Positions 38,205 through 49,708 of a stretch of 51,724 nt of DNA are shown in pieces; within the stretch, counting starts at the first letter, position 1, and every line of letters starts with the position of its first letter. Source of the stretch: Albimonas sp041685625. GTDB lineage: Bacteria > Pseudomonadota > Alphaproteobacteria > Rhodobacterales > Rhodobacteraceae. The notes below the pieces were generated by a model. The model ran no database searches, was not told where the DNA came from, and saw nothing but the letters and a program-made list of their open reading frames with translations. The position numbers and the translations under genes were made by a program. The DNA lies in the NCBI GenBank assembly GCA_041685625.1, contig JAWLFJ010000013.1, positions 1 through 51,724 on the forward strand, given 5' to 3'.

Positions 38205-38270
38205 CTCGTCTTTCGCTCCCGCGCCGCGGCGTCTCCTCGCGCCCCGGATCGCGGGAGCGCCGCCCGATGA

Positions 38271-38299
38271 TTGACTCGAACGGTCGGAGAACCTAGAAC
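38271..38299 (+). promoter_or_regulatory. iscR-suf promoter
   Basis: TTGACT (38271-38276, 5 of 6) and TAGAAC (38294-38299, 4 of 6) are spaced by exactly 17 bp. Predicted transcription starts near 38306, giving a leader of about 115 nt before iscR. The -10 lies within the dyad described at 38294-38306. Confidence 0.7.
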
Positions 38300-38306
38300 G
38301 CTTCTA
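38294..38306. promoter_or_regulatory. TAGAA-N3-TTCTA operator, candidate IscR site
   Basis: The perfect 5+5 bp dyad TAGAA-CGC-TTCTA covers the -10 and start region of the iscR promoter. A bound dimer would block RNA polymerase, which fits autorepression by IscR. Assignment to IscR is by position; the motif also recurs at 39621-39633 inside the same operon. Confidence 0.65.
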
Positions 38307-38422
38307 AATTGAGTCCGGGGCCTCGCCGACCCGCAGGTCGACATGAGGTAGTGGGCAGGCCGCTTCGCGTCAACGGGACGCATCAGGCGGCGGTCCGTCG
38401 ACGGACCTTCGAGGAGGCGAGC

Positions 38423-38920
38423 ATGAAGTTGAGCACCAAGGGCCGCTACGCCGTGACCGCCCTGGCGGACCTCGCGCTGCGGTCCGAGGGCGCGCCCGGC
38501 GGCGCCGGGCGGGTCTCGCTCGCGGAGATCGCGGAGCGGCAGTCGCTGTCGCTGGCGTATCTGGAGCAGCTGTTCGCGCGGCTGCGGCGCGCGGGCCTCG
38601 TGGAGAGCGTGCGGGGTCCGGGCGGCGGCTATCGCCTGGCGCGGGGCGCCGGCGAGATCAACGTGGCCGAGGTGATGGCCGCGGTCGACGAGCGGCTGAA
38701 CGCCATGGGCTGCGAAGGCGAGATCGGGCAGGGCTGCTCCGGCGGGCGGGCGCAATGCCTGACGCACGATCTCTGGGAGCGCCTTTCGGCGCATGTCCAC
38801 GTGTTCCTCGCCAAGACGACGCTCGCGGACGTGGTGGGCGACGGGATGGCGCCGTGCCCGGCGGTGCCGGACTTCGCGAAGCGCTCCGAGGACGCGTCGC
38901 CGGAGCGCGCCGGCGCGTGA
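38423..38920 (+). CDS. iscR: Fe-S cluster-responsive transcriptional regulator IscR (Rrf2 family)
   Basis: 165 residues. The N-terminus MKLSTKGRYAVTALADLAL and the winged helix (to about 75, ending GPGGGYRLAR) are diagnostic of Rrf2/IscR. The cluster-binding loop has Cys97, Cys105, Cys112 and His115 (QCLTHDLW), so the full Cys3-His set of E. coli IscR is present with slightly wider spacing. This contrasts with Rhodobacter sphaeroides IscR, reported to lack most of these ligands. GAGGAGG stands 5 nt before the ATG. First gene of the suf operon and its likely autoregulator. Confidence 0.95.
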   Translation: MKLSTKGRYAVTALADLALRSEGAPGGAGRVSLAEIAERQSLSLAYLEQLFARLRRAGLVESVRGPGGGYRLARGAGEINVAEVMAAVDERLNAMGCEGEIGQGCSGGRAQCLTHDLWERLSAHVHVFLAKTTLADVVGDGMAPCPAVPDFAKRSEDASPERAGA

Positions 38921-38922
38921 CG

Positions 38923-39969
38923 ATGGGTCCGGAGCGCCTCTATCTCGACTGGAACGCTTCGGCCCCGCTGCGTCCGGAAGCGCGCGAGGCGCTGCTGGCG
39001 GCGCTGGCGCTGACCGGCAACCCGTCCTCGGTGCATGCCGAGGGCCGCGCGGCGCGCGGCGCGCTGGAGCGGGCGCGGGCCGAGGTCGCCGATCTGGTCG
39101 GCGCGCGGCCCGAGGAGGTCGTCTTCACCTCGGGCGCGACGGAGGCGGCGGCGGTGCTGTCGGCGCTGCCCGAGGACTGGCGGGTCGAGGTCGATCCGAT
39201 CTCCCACGACTGTCTCGTCGCGCAGGCGCGCGACGGCGAGGGGCTGCGGGTCGCGCGGGCCTGGGGGCTGGCGCATGGCGAGACCGGGCGGCTGTCGCCG
39301 ACGCCGGCCGAGGCGGGCGTCGCGGCCGATCTGACGCTGGTGGACGTGGCCCAGCTGGCCGGGCGGCGGGCGTTCGACTTCGCGGCGTCGGGGGCCGACA
39401 TGGCGATCCTCTCGGCGCACAAGCTGGGCGGGCCGAAGGGCGTCGGGGCGCTGGTGACGCGCGGCGGGCTCGGCCCGTGGCCGCTGCGCGCCGGCGGCGG
39501 GCAGGAGCGCGGCTGGCGCGCGGGCACCGAGCCGCTGGCGCTCGCGGTCGCCTTCGGGGCCGCCGCGCGCGCCGCGCGGGCAGAGCTGGAGGCCGGGGCC
39601 TGGGCCGAGGTCGAAAAACTTAGAAAGATTCTAGAGAGCGCCCTTTCCGCGGGCGATCCTGATCTTATCATAGTGGACGAGGCGGTTCCGAGGCTGCCGA
39701 ACACGGTCTGCCTCGCAGCGCCCGGCTGGAAGGGCGAGACCCAGGTCATGCAGATGGACCTCGCGGGGATCGCCGTGTCGGCCGGGGCGGCCTGCGCCTC
39801 GGGCAAGGTTGGGCCGAGCCGCGCCCTCCTCGCCATGGGCGTCGGGACCGCGGCGGCCGCGAGCGCGATCCGCGTCTCGTTCGGCCCCACGACGACCGAG
39901 GCTGAGCTGATGCGCTTCGCCGAGGTCTGGACGGAGCGGCGGCGTCGCCAGACGGCGCGCGCGGCTTGA
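38923..39969 (+). CDS. cysteine desulfurase, NifS/IscS-like (first of two in the operon)
   Basis: 348 residues of class V aminotransferase fold. YLDWNASAPLRPEAREA and GNPSSVHAEGRAAR form the N-terminus. The PLP lysine is in SAHKLGGPKG (Lys167) and the persulfide cysteine in AGAACASGKVGPSRAL (Cys291), the short-loop arrangement of NifS/IscS (group I). It removes sulfur from cysteine for Fe-S assembly. The ATG at 38923 lies 2 nt after the iscR stop; a GTG at 38917 overlapping that stop by 4 nt is an alternative. Codons 233-250 include AAA, CTT, AGA, ATT, CTA, CTT and ATA, very unlike the rest of the gene, over a dyad at 39621. Shorter than typical IscS (about 400). Confidence 0.92.
   Translation: MGPERLYLDWNASAPLRPEAREALLAALALTGNPSSVHAEGRAARGALERARAEVADLVGARPEEVVFTSGATEAAAVLSALPEDWRVEVDPISHDCLVAQARDGEGLRVARAWGLAHGETGRLSPTPAEAGVAADLTLVDVAQLAGRRAFDFAASGADMAILSAHKLGGPKGVGALVTRGGLGPWPLRAGGGQERGWRAGTEPLALAVAFGAAARAARAELEAGAWAEVEKLRKILESALSAGDPDLIIVDEAVPRLPNTVCLAAPGWKGETQVMQMDLAGIAVSAGAACASGKVGPSRALLAMGVGTAAAASAIRVSFGPTTTEAELMRFAEVWTERRRRQTARAA
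39621..39633. promoter_or_regulatory. second TAGAA-N3-TTCTA dyad, inside the cysteine desulfurase gene
   Basis: TAGAA-AGA-TTCTA repeats exactly the arms of the iscR promoter operator, here about 385 bp before sufB. The encoded stretch uses codons rare in this genome (AAA, CTT, AGA, CTA). 33 bp further, TATCAT (39666-39671) resembles a -10. A secondary IscR-controlled promoter or roadblock for sufBCD is inferred. Confidence 0.5.
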
Positions 39970-40016
39970 ATGCGACGGAACGGTCCGGACGAGGGCCGAA
40001 GGTTCGGGAGACCCAG

Positions 40017-41540
<1,524 letters not shown>

Positions 41541-41577
41541 GGCCCGCCGCGCGCCCTTCCCTCTGGAGAGATCGCCC

Positions 41578-41730
41578 ATGTCCCCTCGTCTCGCGGACGC
41601 GCTCAAGCTCGGCGGCGCCTGCTTCGGCCTCGGGGCCGTGGCGGCGGACGCCGCCGGGTCCTGGGTGTCGGTCCTCGGCCTCGCGGCGCTGGCCGCGGGC
41701 TTCCTGATCCCGATGCTGTCGAAGTCCTGA
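41578..41730 (+). CDS. 50-residue small membrane protein in the suf operon
   Basis: Small ORF of 50 residues between sufB and sufC: a short amphipathic start (MSPRLADALKLGGACFG), then one or two hydrophobic stretches (about 14-24 and 28-46) and the end MLSKS. Its ATG has a good GGAGAG 7 nt upstream and it begins 37 bp after sufB, with no other frame explaining the interval, so it is likely translated. No family is recognised. A membrane-associated accessory of Fe-S assembly is only a guess. Confidence 0.6.
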   Translation: MSPRLADALKLGGACFGLGAVAADAAGSWVSVLGLAALAAGFLIPMLSKS

Positions 41731-41737
41731 GCCCGCC

Positions 41738-41866
41738 ATGAGCACCATCACCGAAGGGCGCGAGGGGCGTCGCAGCAGCGTCCGCGATGGCGACGCGGGG
41801 GGCGCGGCGATGAGCGCGGACCGTCGTCCGCGATCGCTTCGCCGCCGCCCGGGTCCGATCGGATGA
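41738..41866 (+). CDS. possible 42-residue basic peptide
   Basis: ATG at 41738, 7 bp after the 50-residue ORF. The 42-codon frame encodes an Arg-rich, Gly/Ser-containing peptide without hydrophobic segments. Its stop overlaps the ATG of the next ORF by 4 nt (ATGA), the pattern used for coupling elsewhere in this window. The ribosome-binding site is weak, so this may be chance or a leader for the next gene. Confidence 0.3.
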   Translation: MSTITEGREGRRSSVRDGDAGGAAMSADRRPRSLRRRPGPIG

Positions 41867-42124
41867 ACGGGTCGCCCGATAGCGCCGCCGCGGAGGCGCG
41901 GCGGAAATCGACGGAGCGGCGCATCGCGCTCATCGTCTTCGCGGTGACGTTCCTGGCCGTGCTCGCCCTCGAACTGCTGGCGGGCCGGGAGCTCGGCCTT
42001 CTGCTCGCCGTCTTCAATCTCGTCGTCGCGTCCGTCGTGACCTTCGTGGTCTGGCTGGTCCGCGACACCCTGCACGATCGCGCGCGCCGCCGCGCCGGCG
42101 CCGCCGAACGAAAGGACACGTCCG

Positions 42125-42132
<8 letters not shown>
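41863..42132 (+). CDS. 89-residue two-helix membrane protein before sufC
   Basis: 89 residues: a polar N-terminus with MNGSPDSAAAEARRKSTERR, two hydrophobic helices (about 21-40 and 45-66: IALIVFAVTFLAVLALELLAG and LLLAVFNLVVASVVTFVVWLV), then a basic, Arg-rich C-terminus. It overlaps the sufC start by 8 bp and its ATG overlaps the stop of the preceding 42-codon frame, so its translation may depend on the neighbour; its own ribosome-binding site is weak. Unrecognised family. Hypothetical proteins between sufB and sufC are known in Rhodobacterales suf clusters. Confidence 0.65.
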
Positions 42133-42879
<747 letters not shown>

Positions 42880-42880
<1 letters not shown>

Positions 42881-44178
42881 TGCTGACGCCCGCCCAGCGC
42901 GCCGCCAAGGCCGACCTCGCGGACACGCTTCTCGCCGCAGCGCCGGCGTCCGAGAAGGACGGCGCATGGGCGCGCGAGGCGCGCGCGCTCGCCGCCCGGC
43001 GTCTGCGGGAGATGGGCGCGCCGGTTCGGCGCGACGAGTACTGGCGATGGACCGATCCCGCGACGCTGACCCAGCTCGAGGAGCCGGAGGCCGCCGTCTT
43101 CTCCGACGCCGACGAGAGCCCGGTCTTCGAGGCCGCCGGCGGGCTGAAGCTGGTGTTCGCCGACGGCGTCTTCCGCCCCGACCTCTCGGATCCGCTCGAC
43201 GGCATCGAGGGCGTGGAGATCGCGCCGCTCTCCGAGGCGATGGGCGCCGACATCCATTGGGCCAAGGACATCTACGGCGCGCTGGAGGGCGAGGGGCACT
43301 ACGTGCCGCGCCCGCTGGCGGCGCTGAACACGGCGACGGCGAGGCAAGGCTTCGCGGTGCGGGTCACCGGCCGGGCCGACCGGCCGCTGCATTTCCGCTA
43401 CCTGCACCAAGACACGCGCTCCGACGCCGTGGTGCATCACGTGGTGCGGCTCGAGCCCGGCGCCGAGCTGACGGTGCTGGAGAACGGCCCGGCCGCCGCG
43501 CGCCTCAACGGCTGCATGGAGGTCGACGTCGCCGACGCCGCGCGCTTCCACCACGTCCGCGCGCAGGGACGGGCGCATGAACGCCGGGCCTTCACCGCGA
43601 TGTTCGCCCGGCTCGGCCGGGAGAGCGCCTACAAGTCCTTCACGCTCACGGTGAACGGCGCGCTGACCCGCAACGAGCAGGTGGTCGACTTCAACGGGGA
43701 CGACGCGGTCGCGCATGTCGCCGGGGCCTGCGTCGGCGACGGCGACTTCCATCACGACGACACCGTCTTCGTCACCCACGACGCCGAGCGCTGCGAGAGC
43801 CGGCAGGTCTTCAAGAAGGTGCTGCGCGGCAAGGCGAAGGGCATCTTCCAGGGCAAGATCCTGGTGAAGGCGGGGGCGCAGAAGACCGACGGCTACCAGA
43901 TCAGCCAGGGGCTGCTGCTGGACGAGACGGCGGAGTTCCTCGCCAAGCCGGAGCTCGAGATCTACGCCGACGACGTCGCCTGCTCCCACGGCTCGACCTG
44001 CGGCGCGGTCGACGAGGACATGCTGTTCTACATGCGCGCGCGCGGCGTGCCGCGGGCCGAGGCGCAGAACCTGCTGGTGCTCGCCTTCCTCGCCGAGGCG
44101 GTGCAGGAGATCGAGGACGAGGCGCTGGCCGACGAGGTCCGGGATCGGATCGCCGGCTGGATCGACCGGCGGCGCTGA
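42880..44178 (+). CDS. sufD: Fe-S cluster assembly protein SufD
   Basis: 432 residues, SufB paralogue and partner in SufBC2D. The N-terminal helical part has REMGAPVRRDEYWRWTDPATL, and the C-terminal SufBD core includes KILVKAGAQKTDGYQISQGLLLDETAEF and EIYADDVACSHGSTCGAVDEDMLFYMRARG, with the conserved His of the cluster-assembly site in CSHGS. It begins on the last base of sufC (TGATG) with GGGGAGG 7 nt upstream, so it is tightly coupled. The upstream open frame is a shadow of sufC. Confidence 0.97.
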
Positions 44179-44183
44179 GGCCC

Positions 44184-44891
44184 GTGGCGCGACGCGACCG
44201 CATGGCCCGCATCGCGGGCGGCCGGCGCCGTCGGCGCGGGGGCGACGAGCCTCGGCCGGGCGACGCGGCGCCGGACCGGGCCCCGGCGGGGATCACCGCG
44301 CGGATCCTCGCGGCCTGGCGGGACGCCTGGGGCGTGGCGCGGGCCGAGCGCGTCTCCGACCGCGGCGAGCCGCGGCTGCTGGCCTATGCGCTCGGCGGCT
44401 GCTTCGTGCTGTGGCTGGCGCGGCTGCCCGGCGCGCTGCGCGACGCGCGGCTGGGTCAGGGGCCGGAGGCCGGGGCGGACCCGACGCTGCTGGTGGTCGC
44501 GAGCCTGGCGGCGATGCTGTTCTTCACGCCGCTGTTCCTCTACGGCGTCGCCGCGCTGGCGCGCGTCGTTCCCCGCGCCTTCGGAGGAACCGCGGGTTGG
44601 CGGGACGCGCGCACGGCGGTGTTCTGGTCGCTGCTGCCGGCGGCCCCCGCGTTCCTTCTCGGCTACGGCGCGGCGTTCCTGCTGGCGACGGCGGGGGCGG
44701 CGCCCTTGGCGGCCGCGGCGCCGCGGATCGCGGCGGATCTCGTCTGGCTGCGGTTCTGGTCGGTGGGGCTCGCGGAGGCGCACGGCTTCCGGACCGCCTG
44801 GCCGATCTTCGCCGTGATGGCGGTCCTCGCGCTGGGGTTGCGGCTGTCGGAGCCCGGAATGCTGACGTCGGCCGAAGGGGACCGCCCATGA
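44184..44891 (+). CDS. YIP1 family-like membrane protein 1
   Basis: 235 residues. A long basic N-terminus (RRRRRGGDEPRPGD) precedes ITARILAAWRDAWGVARAERVSDRGEPRLLAY and about four or five hydrophobic helices. The end FWSVGLAEAHGFRTAWPIFAVMAVLALGL resembles YIP1-type proteins of alphaproteobacterial suf clusters. The start may be the GTG at 44184 (GAGG close by) or the ATG at 44202, and the Arg-rich leader is unusual. It follows sufD by 5 bp. Function unknown; the context suggests a membrane partner of Fe-S assembly. Confidence 0.75.
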   Translation: MARRDRMARIAGGRRRRRGGDEPRPGDAAPDRAPAGITARILAAWRDAWGVARAERVSDRGEPRLLAYALGGCFVLWLARLPGALRDARLGQGPEAGADPTLLVVASLAAMLFFTPLFLYGVAALARVVPRAFGGTAGWRDARTAVFWSLLPAAPAFLLGYGAAFLLATAGAAPLAAAAPRIAADLVWLRFWSVGLAEAHGFRTAWPIFAVMAVLALGLRLSEPGMLTSAEGDRP

Positions 44892-44939
44892 CGCGGGAGC
44901 ATGGCCGTCGCCCGGCTCCCGCGGAAGGCGATCATCGGG

Positions 44940-44970
44940 TGTTCACTTTGAATTCACCAAGGGTTAATGT
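44940..44970 (+). promoter_or_regulatory. AT-rich island between the first two YIP1-like genes
   Basis: A sharp local drop in G+C in an otherwise very GC-rich 135-bp gap, including TTTGAATTCACC and GGGTTAATG. GTTAAT could serve as a -10, but no convincing -35 is seen. A possible internal promoter of the suf operon. Confidence 0.25.
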
Positions 44971-45026
44971 CGCGTCGGAAGGGGCGCGCAAGACGCCTCT
45001 GCGTCTGCGTACAGGAGGCCCCGGCC

Positions 45027-45683
45027 ATGCAGGTTCTGAGCGACCACGTCTCGAGTCCCACCCGATCTCCCGCCTGGGAGGCGGAGGTCCCGCCCGACAT
45101 GAACGACCGCATTCTCGAGGCCTGGCGCGACATGTCGGCCTCGACCCGGCGGCTGCTGGCGGAGCGACCCTCCGAGGGGCGATTGCTGTTCTTCGTGATC
45201 CTTTCGGACGCGATCTTCTTCCTGTCCTGGACGCTGAAGACGCTGCTGGCGCCGACCTCGGCCGTGGCCGAGACCATGCCCTTCGACGTCGCCGCCTTGC
45301 TGCTGGCGGCGATCCTGTTCCGCACCGCGAGCCTCTACGTCCTCGCCGCGCTCGCGGCGGCGGCCGCGACGCTCTGCGGCGGGGTCGGGAGCTGGCGCGA
45401 CACGCGCGCTGCGGTGTTCTGGGGCGCGCTGGTCTCGGCCCCGTTCGGACTTCTGGCGGCGGGCCTCGCGGTGGTCCTGAACCGTGCCGAGGCGTCGCTG
45501 CCGGCGCTGGCGGACCCGCTGTTCGCGCTGCCGCCCTACTATGTCGGACTGGTGCCGTTCCTGTGGTTCGTCGCCGCCGGGATCGCCGCGGCGCACCGCT
45601 TCGAGCGGATCGGCTGGAGCTTCCTGACGCTTTCGGTCGCGGCGGTGGCGCTGAGCCTCGCGGGCGTCTATCTGTCCGGGTGA
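45027..45683 (+). CDS. YIP1 family-like membrane protein 2
   Basis: 218 residues. N-terminal MNDRILEAWRDMSASTRRLLAERPSEGRLLFFVILSD is followed by about five membrane helices. The SWRDTRAAVFWGALVSAPFGLL segment parallels GWRDARTAVFWSLLPAAPAFLL of the preceding protein, and HRFERIGWSFL parallels its HGFRTAWPIF, so the two are paralogues. AGGAGG 9 nt before the ATG gives a clear start; 135 bp separate it from the first paralogue. Confidence 0.8.
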   Translation: MQVLSDHVSSPTRSPAWEAEVPPDMNDRILEAWRDMSASTRRLLAERPSEGRLLFFVILSDAIFFLSWTLKTLLAPTSAVAETMPFDVAALLLAAILFRTASLYVLAALAAAAATLCGGVGSWRDTRAAVFWGALVSAPFGLLAAGLAVVLNRAEASLPALADPLFALPPYYVGLVPFLWFVAAGIAAAHRFERIGWSFLTLSVAAVALSLAGVYLSG

Positions 45684-45732
45684 CCTCGCCCGCGCCCGGA
45701 TCGGGCGGGCGGCCGCCGACGGGAGCCCGCCG

Positions 45733-46308
45733 ATGATCCAGGCCTTCGCCGCCAACCTGATCGAAGCCTTCACGGCGCCGCGCCTTTCGGCGCGGCGCAT
45801 CATGGCGGTCGCGCCCGGGCCGCAGGACTGTTTCCTGATGGTGGTCCTCGCCTTCGCGATCCAGGCGCTGGTGGGCGACGCCTGGGCGCTGACCTTCGGC
45901 GCCGGCGAGGTGCCGGGCTTCACCGCACGGCTCGCCGAGTTGATGCTGCAGGTGCTGCTCTACGTGATCCTGGTCGCCGGCGTGCACGGCATCGGCCGCC
46001 GCTTCGGCGGCACGGCGAGCCAGCCGCAGGTGGCCGCCGTCGTCGCCTGGCACTACCTCGTGAGTTCGCTGCTGTCGCCGCTGAACGTGCTCGGCATGAG
46101 CGCGGTAGACGGGGAGGGCGCGGGCGTCGCCTTCCTGCTGGTGCCGCTCTCGGTCTCCGTGTCGATCTGGCTGTTCGCCTCCTTCGTGGCGGAGGCGCAC
46201 GGGTTCCGCCGGCTCGGGGGCGTCATCCTCGCCAGCGTCGGCGGATTCGCCGCGCTCGGCTTCATCGCCATGCTCGCCTTCGGCCTGTTCGCCGGAGCGC
46301 CCCGTTGA
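45733..46308 (+). CDS. YIP1 family protein 3
   Basis: 191 residues with a recognisable Yip1-like layout: NLIEAFTAPRLSARRIMA, then about five membrane helices, including QVLLYVILVAGVHGIGRRFGGTASQPQVAAVVAWHYLV and FVAEAHGFRRLGGVILASVGGFAALGF. It is more typical of the family than the two upstream copies and shares the AEAHGFR motif with the first. GGGAG lies 8 nt before the ATG. It ends 14 bp before sufS, so it sits inside the suf operon. Confidence 0.85.
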   Translation: MIQAFAANLIEAFTAPRLSARRIMAVAPGPQDCFLMVVLAFAIQALVGDAWALTFGAGEVPGFTARLAELMLQVLLYVILVAGVHGIGRRFGGTASQPQVAAVVAWHYLVSSLLSPLNVLGMSAVDGEGAGVAFLLVPLSVSVSIWLFASFVAEAHGFRRLGGVILASVGGFAALGFIAMLAFGLFAGAPR

Positions 46309-46322
46309 ACGGAGGTCCCTCC

Positions 46323-47564
46323 ATGACCGCTGCCGCCAAGACCCCTTACGACGTCGCCGAGATCCGGCGCGACTTTCCTATCCTCTCGCGCGAGGTTCAC
46401 GGCAAGCCGCTGGTCTATCTCGACAACGGCGCCTCGGCGCAGAAGCCGAAACCGGTGATCGAGGCGGTGCGCCGGGCCTACGAGGAGGAGTACGCCAACG
46501 TCCATCGCGGGCTGCACTTCCTCTCCAACCTCGCGACCGACAAGTACGAGGCGGTGCGCGGCACGCTGCAGCGCTTCCTGAACGCGGCGCACGAGGAGGA
46601 GATCGTCTTCACCACCGGCACGACGGCGGCGATCAACCTCGTCGCCTACGGCTGGGCGGAGCCGCGGATCGAGCCGGGCGACGAGATCGTGCTGACGGTG
46701 ATGGAGCACCACGCCAACATCGTGCCCTGGCACTTCCTGCGCGAGCGGCACGGCGCGGTGCTGAAATGGGTGGAGCCGGAGCCGGACGGCTCGCTCGACC
46801 CCCAGAAGGTGATCGACGCGATCGGCCCGCGCACGAAGCTGGTCGCGGTGACCCACATGTCGAACGTGCTGGGCACGGTGGTCGACGTCGCGGCGATCTG
46901 CCGGGCGGCGCGGGAGAAGGGCGTGACGACGCTGGTCGACGGCTCCCAGGCGGCGGTGCATCTGCCGGTGGACGTGCAGGCGATCGGCTGCGACTTCTAC
47001 GCGGTGACGGGCCACAAGCTCTACGGTCCCTCGGGCTGCGGCGCGCTCTACATGCGGCGCGAGCGGCAGGCGGAGACGCGCCCCTTCATCGGCGGCGGCG
47101 ACATGATCCGCGAGGTGCACCGCGACCTCGTGACCTACAACGACCCGCCGCACAAGTTCGAGGCGGGGACGCCGCCGATCGTGCAGATCATCGGCCTCGG
47201 CGCCGCGGTGGACTACATGACGGCGCTCGGGCTCGACAACATCGCGGCGCACGAGGGGCGGCTGCGCGACTACGCGCAGGAGCGCTTCGCCGGGCTGAAC
47301 TGGCTGAACGTGCAGGGCGCGGCCCCCGGCAAGGGGGCGATCTTCTCCTTCACCATCGAGGGCGCGGGGCACCCGCACGACATCTCGACGGTGGTGGACC
47401 GCAAGGGTGTCGCGGTGCGTGCCGGGCATCACTGCGCCCAGCCGCTGATGGAGTGGATGGGGGTGACGGCGACGTGCCGCGCCTCCTTCGGCCTCTACAA
47501 CACCACCGAAGAGGTCGACGTGCTCGTGGACGCCCTCGAAACCTGCCATAAACTGTTCGCCTGA
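46323..47564 (+). CDS. sufS: cysteine desulfurase SufS
   Basis: 413 residues, class V aminotransferase fold, group II desulfurase. YDVAEIRRDFPILSREVHGKPLVYLDNGASAQKP (in parts) is the SufS start. EHHANIVPW binds PLP, the Schiff-base lysine is in TGHKLYGPSG (Lys232) and the catalytic Cys is in AGHHCAQPLM (Cys371). It mobilises cysteine sulfur for SufBCD, usually with SufE or SufU, neither of which is encoded here. GGAGG stands 7 nt before the ATG. It is the second desulfurase of this operon, placed after the YIP1-like genes. Confidence 0.97.
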   Translation: MTAAAKTPYDVAEIRRDFPILSREVHGKPLVYLDNGASAQKPKPVIEAVRRAYEEEYANVHRGLHFLSNLATDKYEAVRGTLQRFLNAAHEEEIVFTTGTTAAINLVAYGWAEPRIEPGDEIVLTVMEHHANIVPWHFLRERHGAVLKWVEPEPDGSLDPQKVIDAIGPRTKLVAVTHMSNVLGTVVDVAAICRAAREKGVTTLVDGSQAAVHLPVDVQAIGCDFYAVTGHKLYGPSGCGALYMRRERQAETRPFIGGGDMIREVHRDLVTYNDPPHKFEAGTPPIVQIIGLGAAVDYMTALGLDNIAAHEGRLRDYAQERFAGLNWLNVQGAAPGKGAIFSFTIEGAGHPHDISTVVDRKGVAVRAGHHCAQPLMEWMGVTATCRASFGLYNTTEEVDVLVDALETCHKLFA

Positions 47565-47598
47565 CATAGCGTCGAGCGTGGAAGGCGTGAGGGGGGCG

Positions 47599-47802
47599 AT
47601 GATGACGCGGTCCAGGGTCTCGCCGAGGCAGGGCGAGGTTGCACCGGAGCCATTCCGCTTCGTTTCGGAAGACATGACGCGTCAGGGACTGCGGAACCTG
47701 ATGGTGCTGGCGGCGCTGCCTTGGGCCGCGGGGTTCGCCGTGGCGGCGGAATTCGCGGCGCTGGCGCGTGGCCGGTGGGAGGCGCTCAGCCCTTGGCGGT
47801 GA
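47599..47802 (+). CDS. 67-residue hypothetical protein with one membrane helix
   Basis: Small ORF 34 bp after sufS with GAGGGGGG just upstream of a double ATG (47599/47602); a GTG at 47578 is also in frame. A polar N-terminus (SRVSPRQGEVAPEPFRFVSEDMTRQGLRN) leads to one hydrophobic helix (about 33-53) and a short basic end. Unrecognised. Its last 17 bp overlap the end of the convergent MarR gene. It occupies the place where SufT or SufA genes are often found, but does not resemble either. Confidence 0.5.
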   Translation: MMTRSRVSPRQGEVAPEPFRFVSEDMTRQGLRNLMVLAALPWAAGFAVAAEFAALARGRWEALSPWR

Positions 47803-48313
47803 GGCGCGCGCGCATGTGCTCGAGCGCGCGGCGCAGCACCTCCACGTCGGAGGCGGACAGTCCCTCCAACGCGTGGTCGACCACGTCGTGAGCGAGCGGC
47901 ATGATGGCGTCGAGGGCGTCGCCGGCCTCCTCGGTCGGCACGATGCGCTTGGCGCGGCGATCCTCGGGATGCGGCTGACGCTCGACGAGGCCGCGGCCCT
48001 CCAGCTTGTCGACATAGCCGCAGAGGGTCATGGGCTCGACGCCCATGCGCTCGGCGATTTCGGTCTGGCGGGAGCCGCCGGCGTTGACGGCGTGCATCAG
48101 CGCCCTCGCCTCGCCCCCGGTGAGGCCGAGGCCCGCGTCCGAGACGCGCGCGGCGAAGCCGGTCCGCAGCAGGCGCGCCACGTCGTTGACGAGGAAGCCG
48201 AGAGGGGAGGGATCGGGCGGGCGCACGTCCTGCACAGGCGCCGGCGGATCGGCCTTCGGAGCGCGGGTCGCGGCCTCGGTGGGTCGCGCCGGAGCGCGCA
48301 ACGGTCGGGTCAT
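47786..48313 (-). CDS. MarR family transcriptional regulator
   Basis: 175 residues. A disordered Pro/Ala-rich N-terminus (about 1-38) is followed by a MarR winged helix-turn-helix (about 45-150): LTGGEARALMHAVNAGGSRQTEIAERMGVEPMTLCGYVDKLEGRGLVERQPHPEDRRAKRI contains the recognition helix and the DxR wing. It should bind DNA as a dimer and respond to small phenolic or redox ligands. AAGGGG lies about 5 nt before the ATG at 48313; an in-frame ATG at 48343 is possible. It is the neighbour of murA on the same strand. Its targets are unknown. Confidence 0.93.
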   Translation of the reverse strand: MTRPLRAPARPTEAATRAPKADPPAPVQDVRPPDPSPLGFLVNDVARLLRTGFAARVSDAGLGLTGGEARALMHAVNAGGSRQTEIAERMGVEPMTLCGYVDKLEGRGLVERQPHPEDRRAKRIVPTEEAGDALDAIMPLAHDVVDHALEGLSASDVEVLRRALEHMRARLTAKG

Positions 48314-48390
48314 TTCGGCCCCTTTCGGTCCACGTCCCACCATCCTATCGGCCCGCGCGGCCCGGGCGCAACCCGCGGGGCCCGGAGGGG

Positions 48391-49656
<1,266 letters not shown>

Positions 49657-49708
49657 CTCGTCCTCCCGCCCGATGCGGCCTTCGCCCTATCCCGCCGGGC
49701 GGGGCGGT

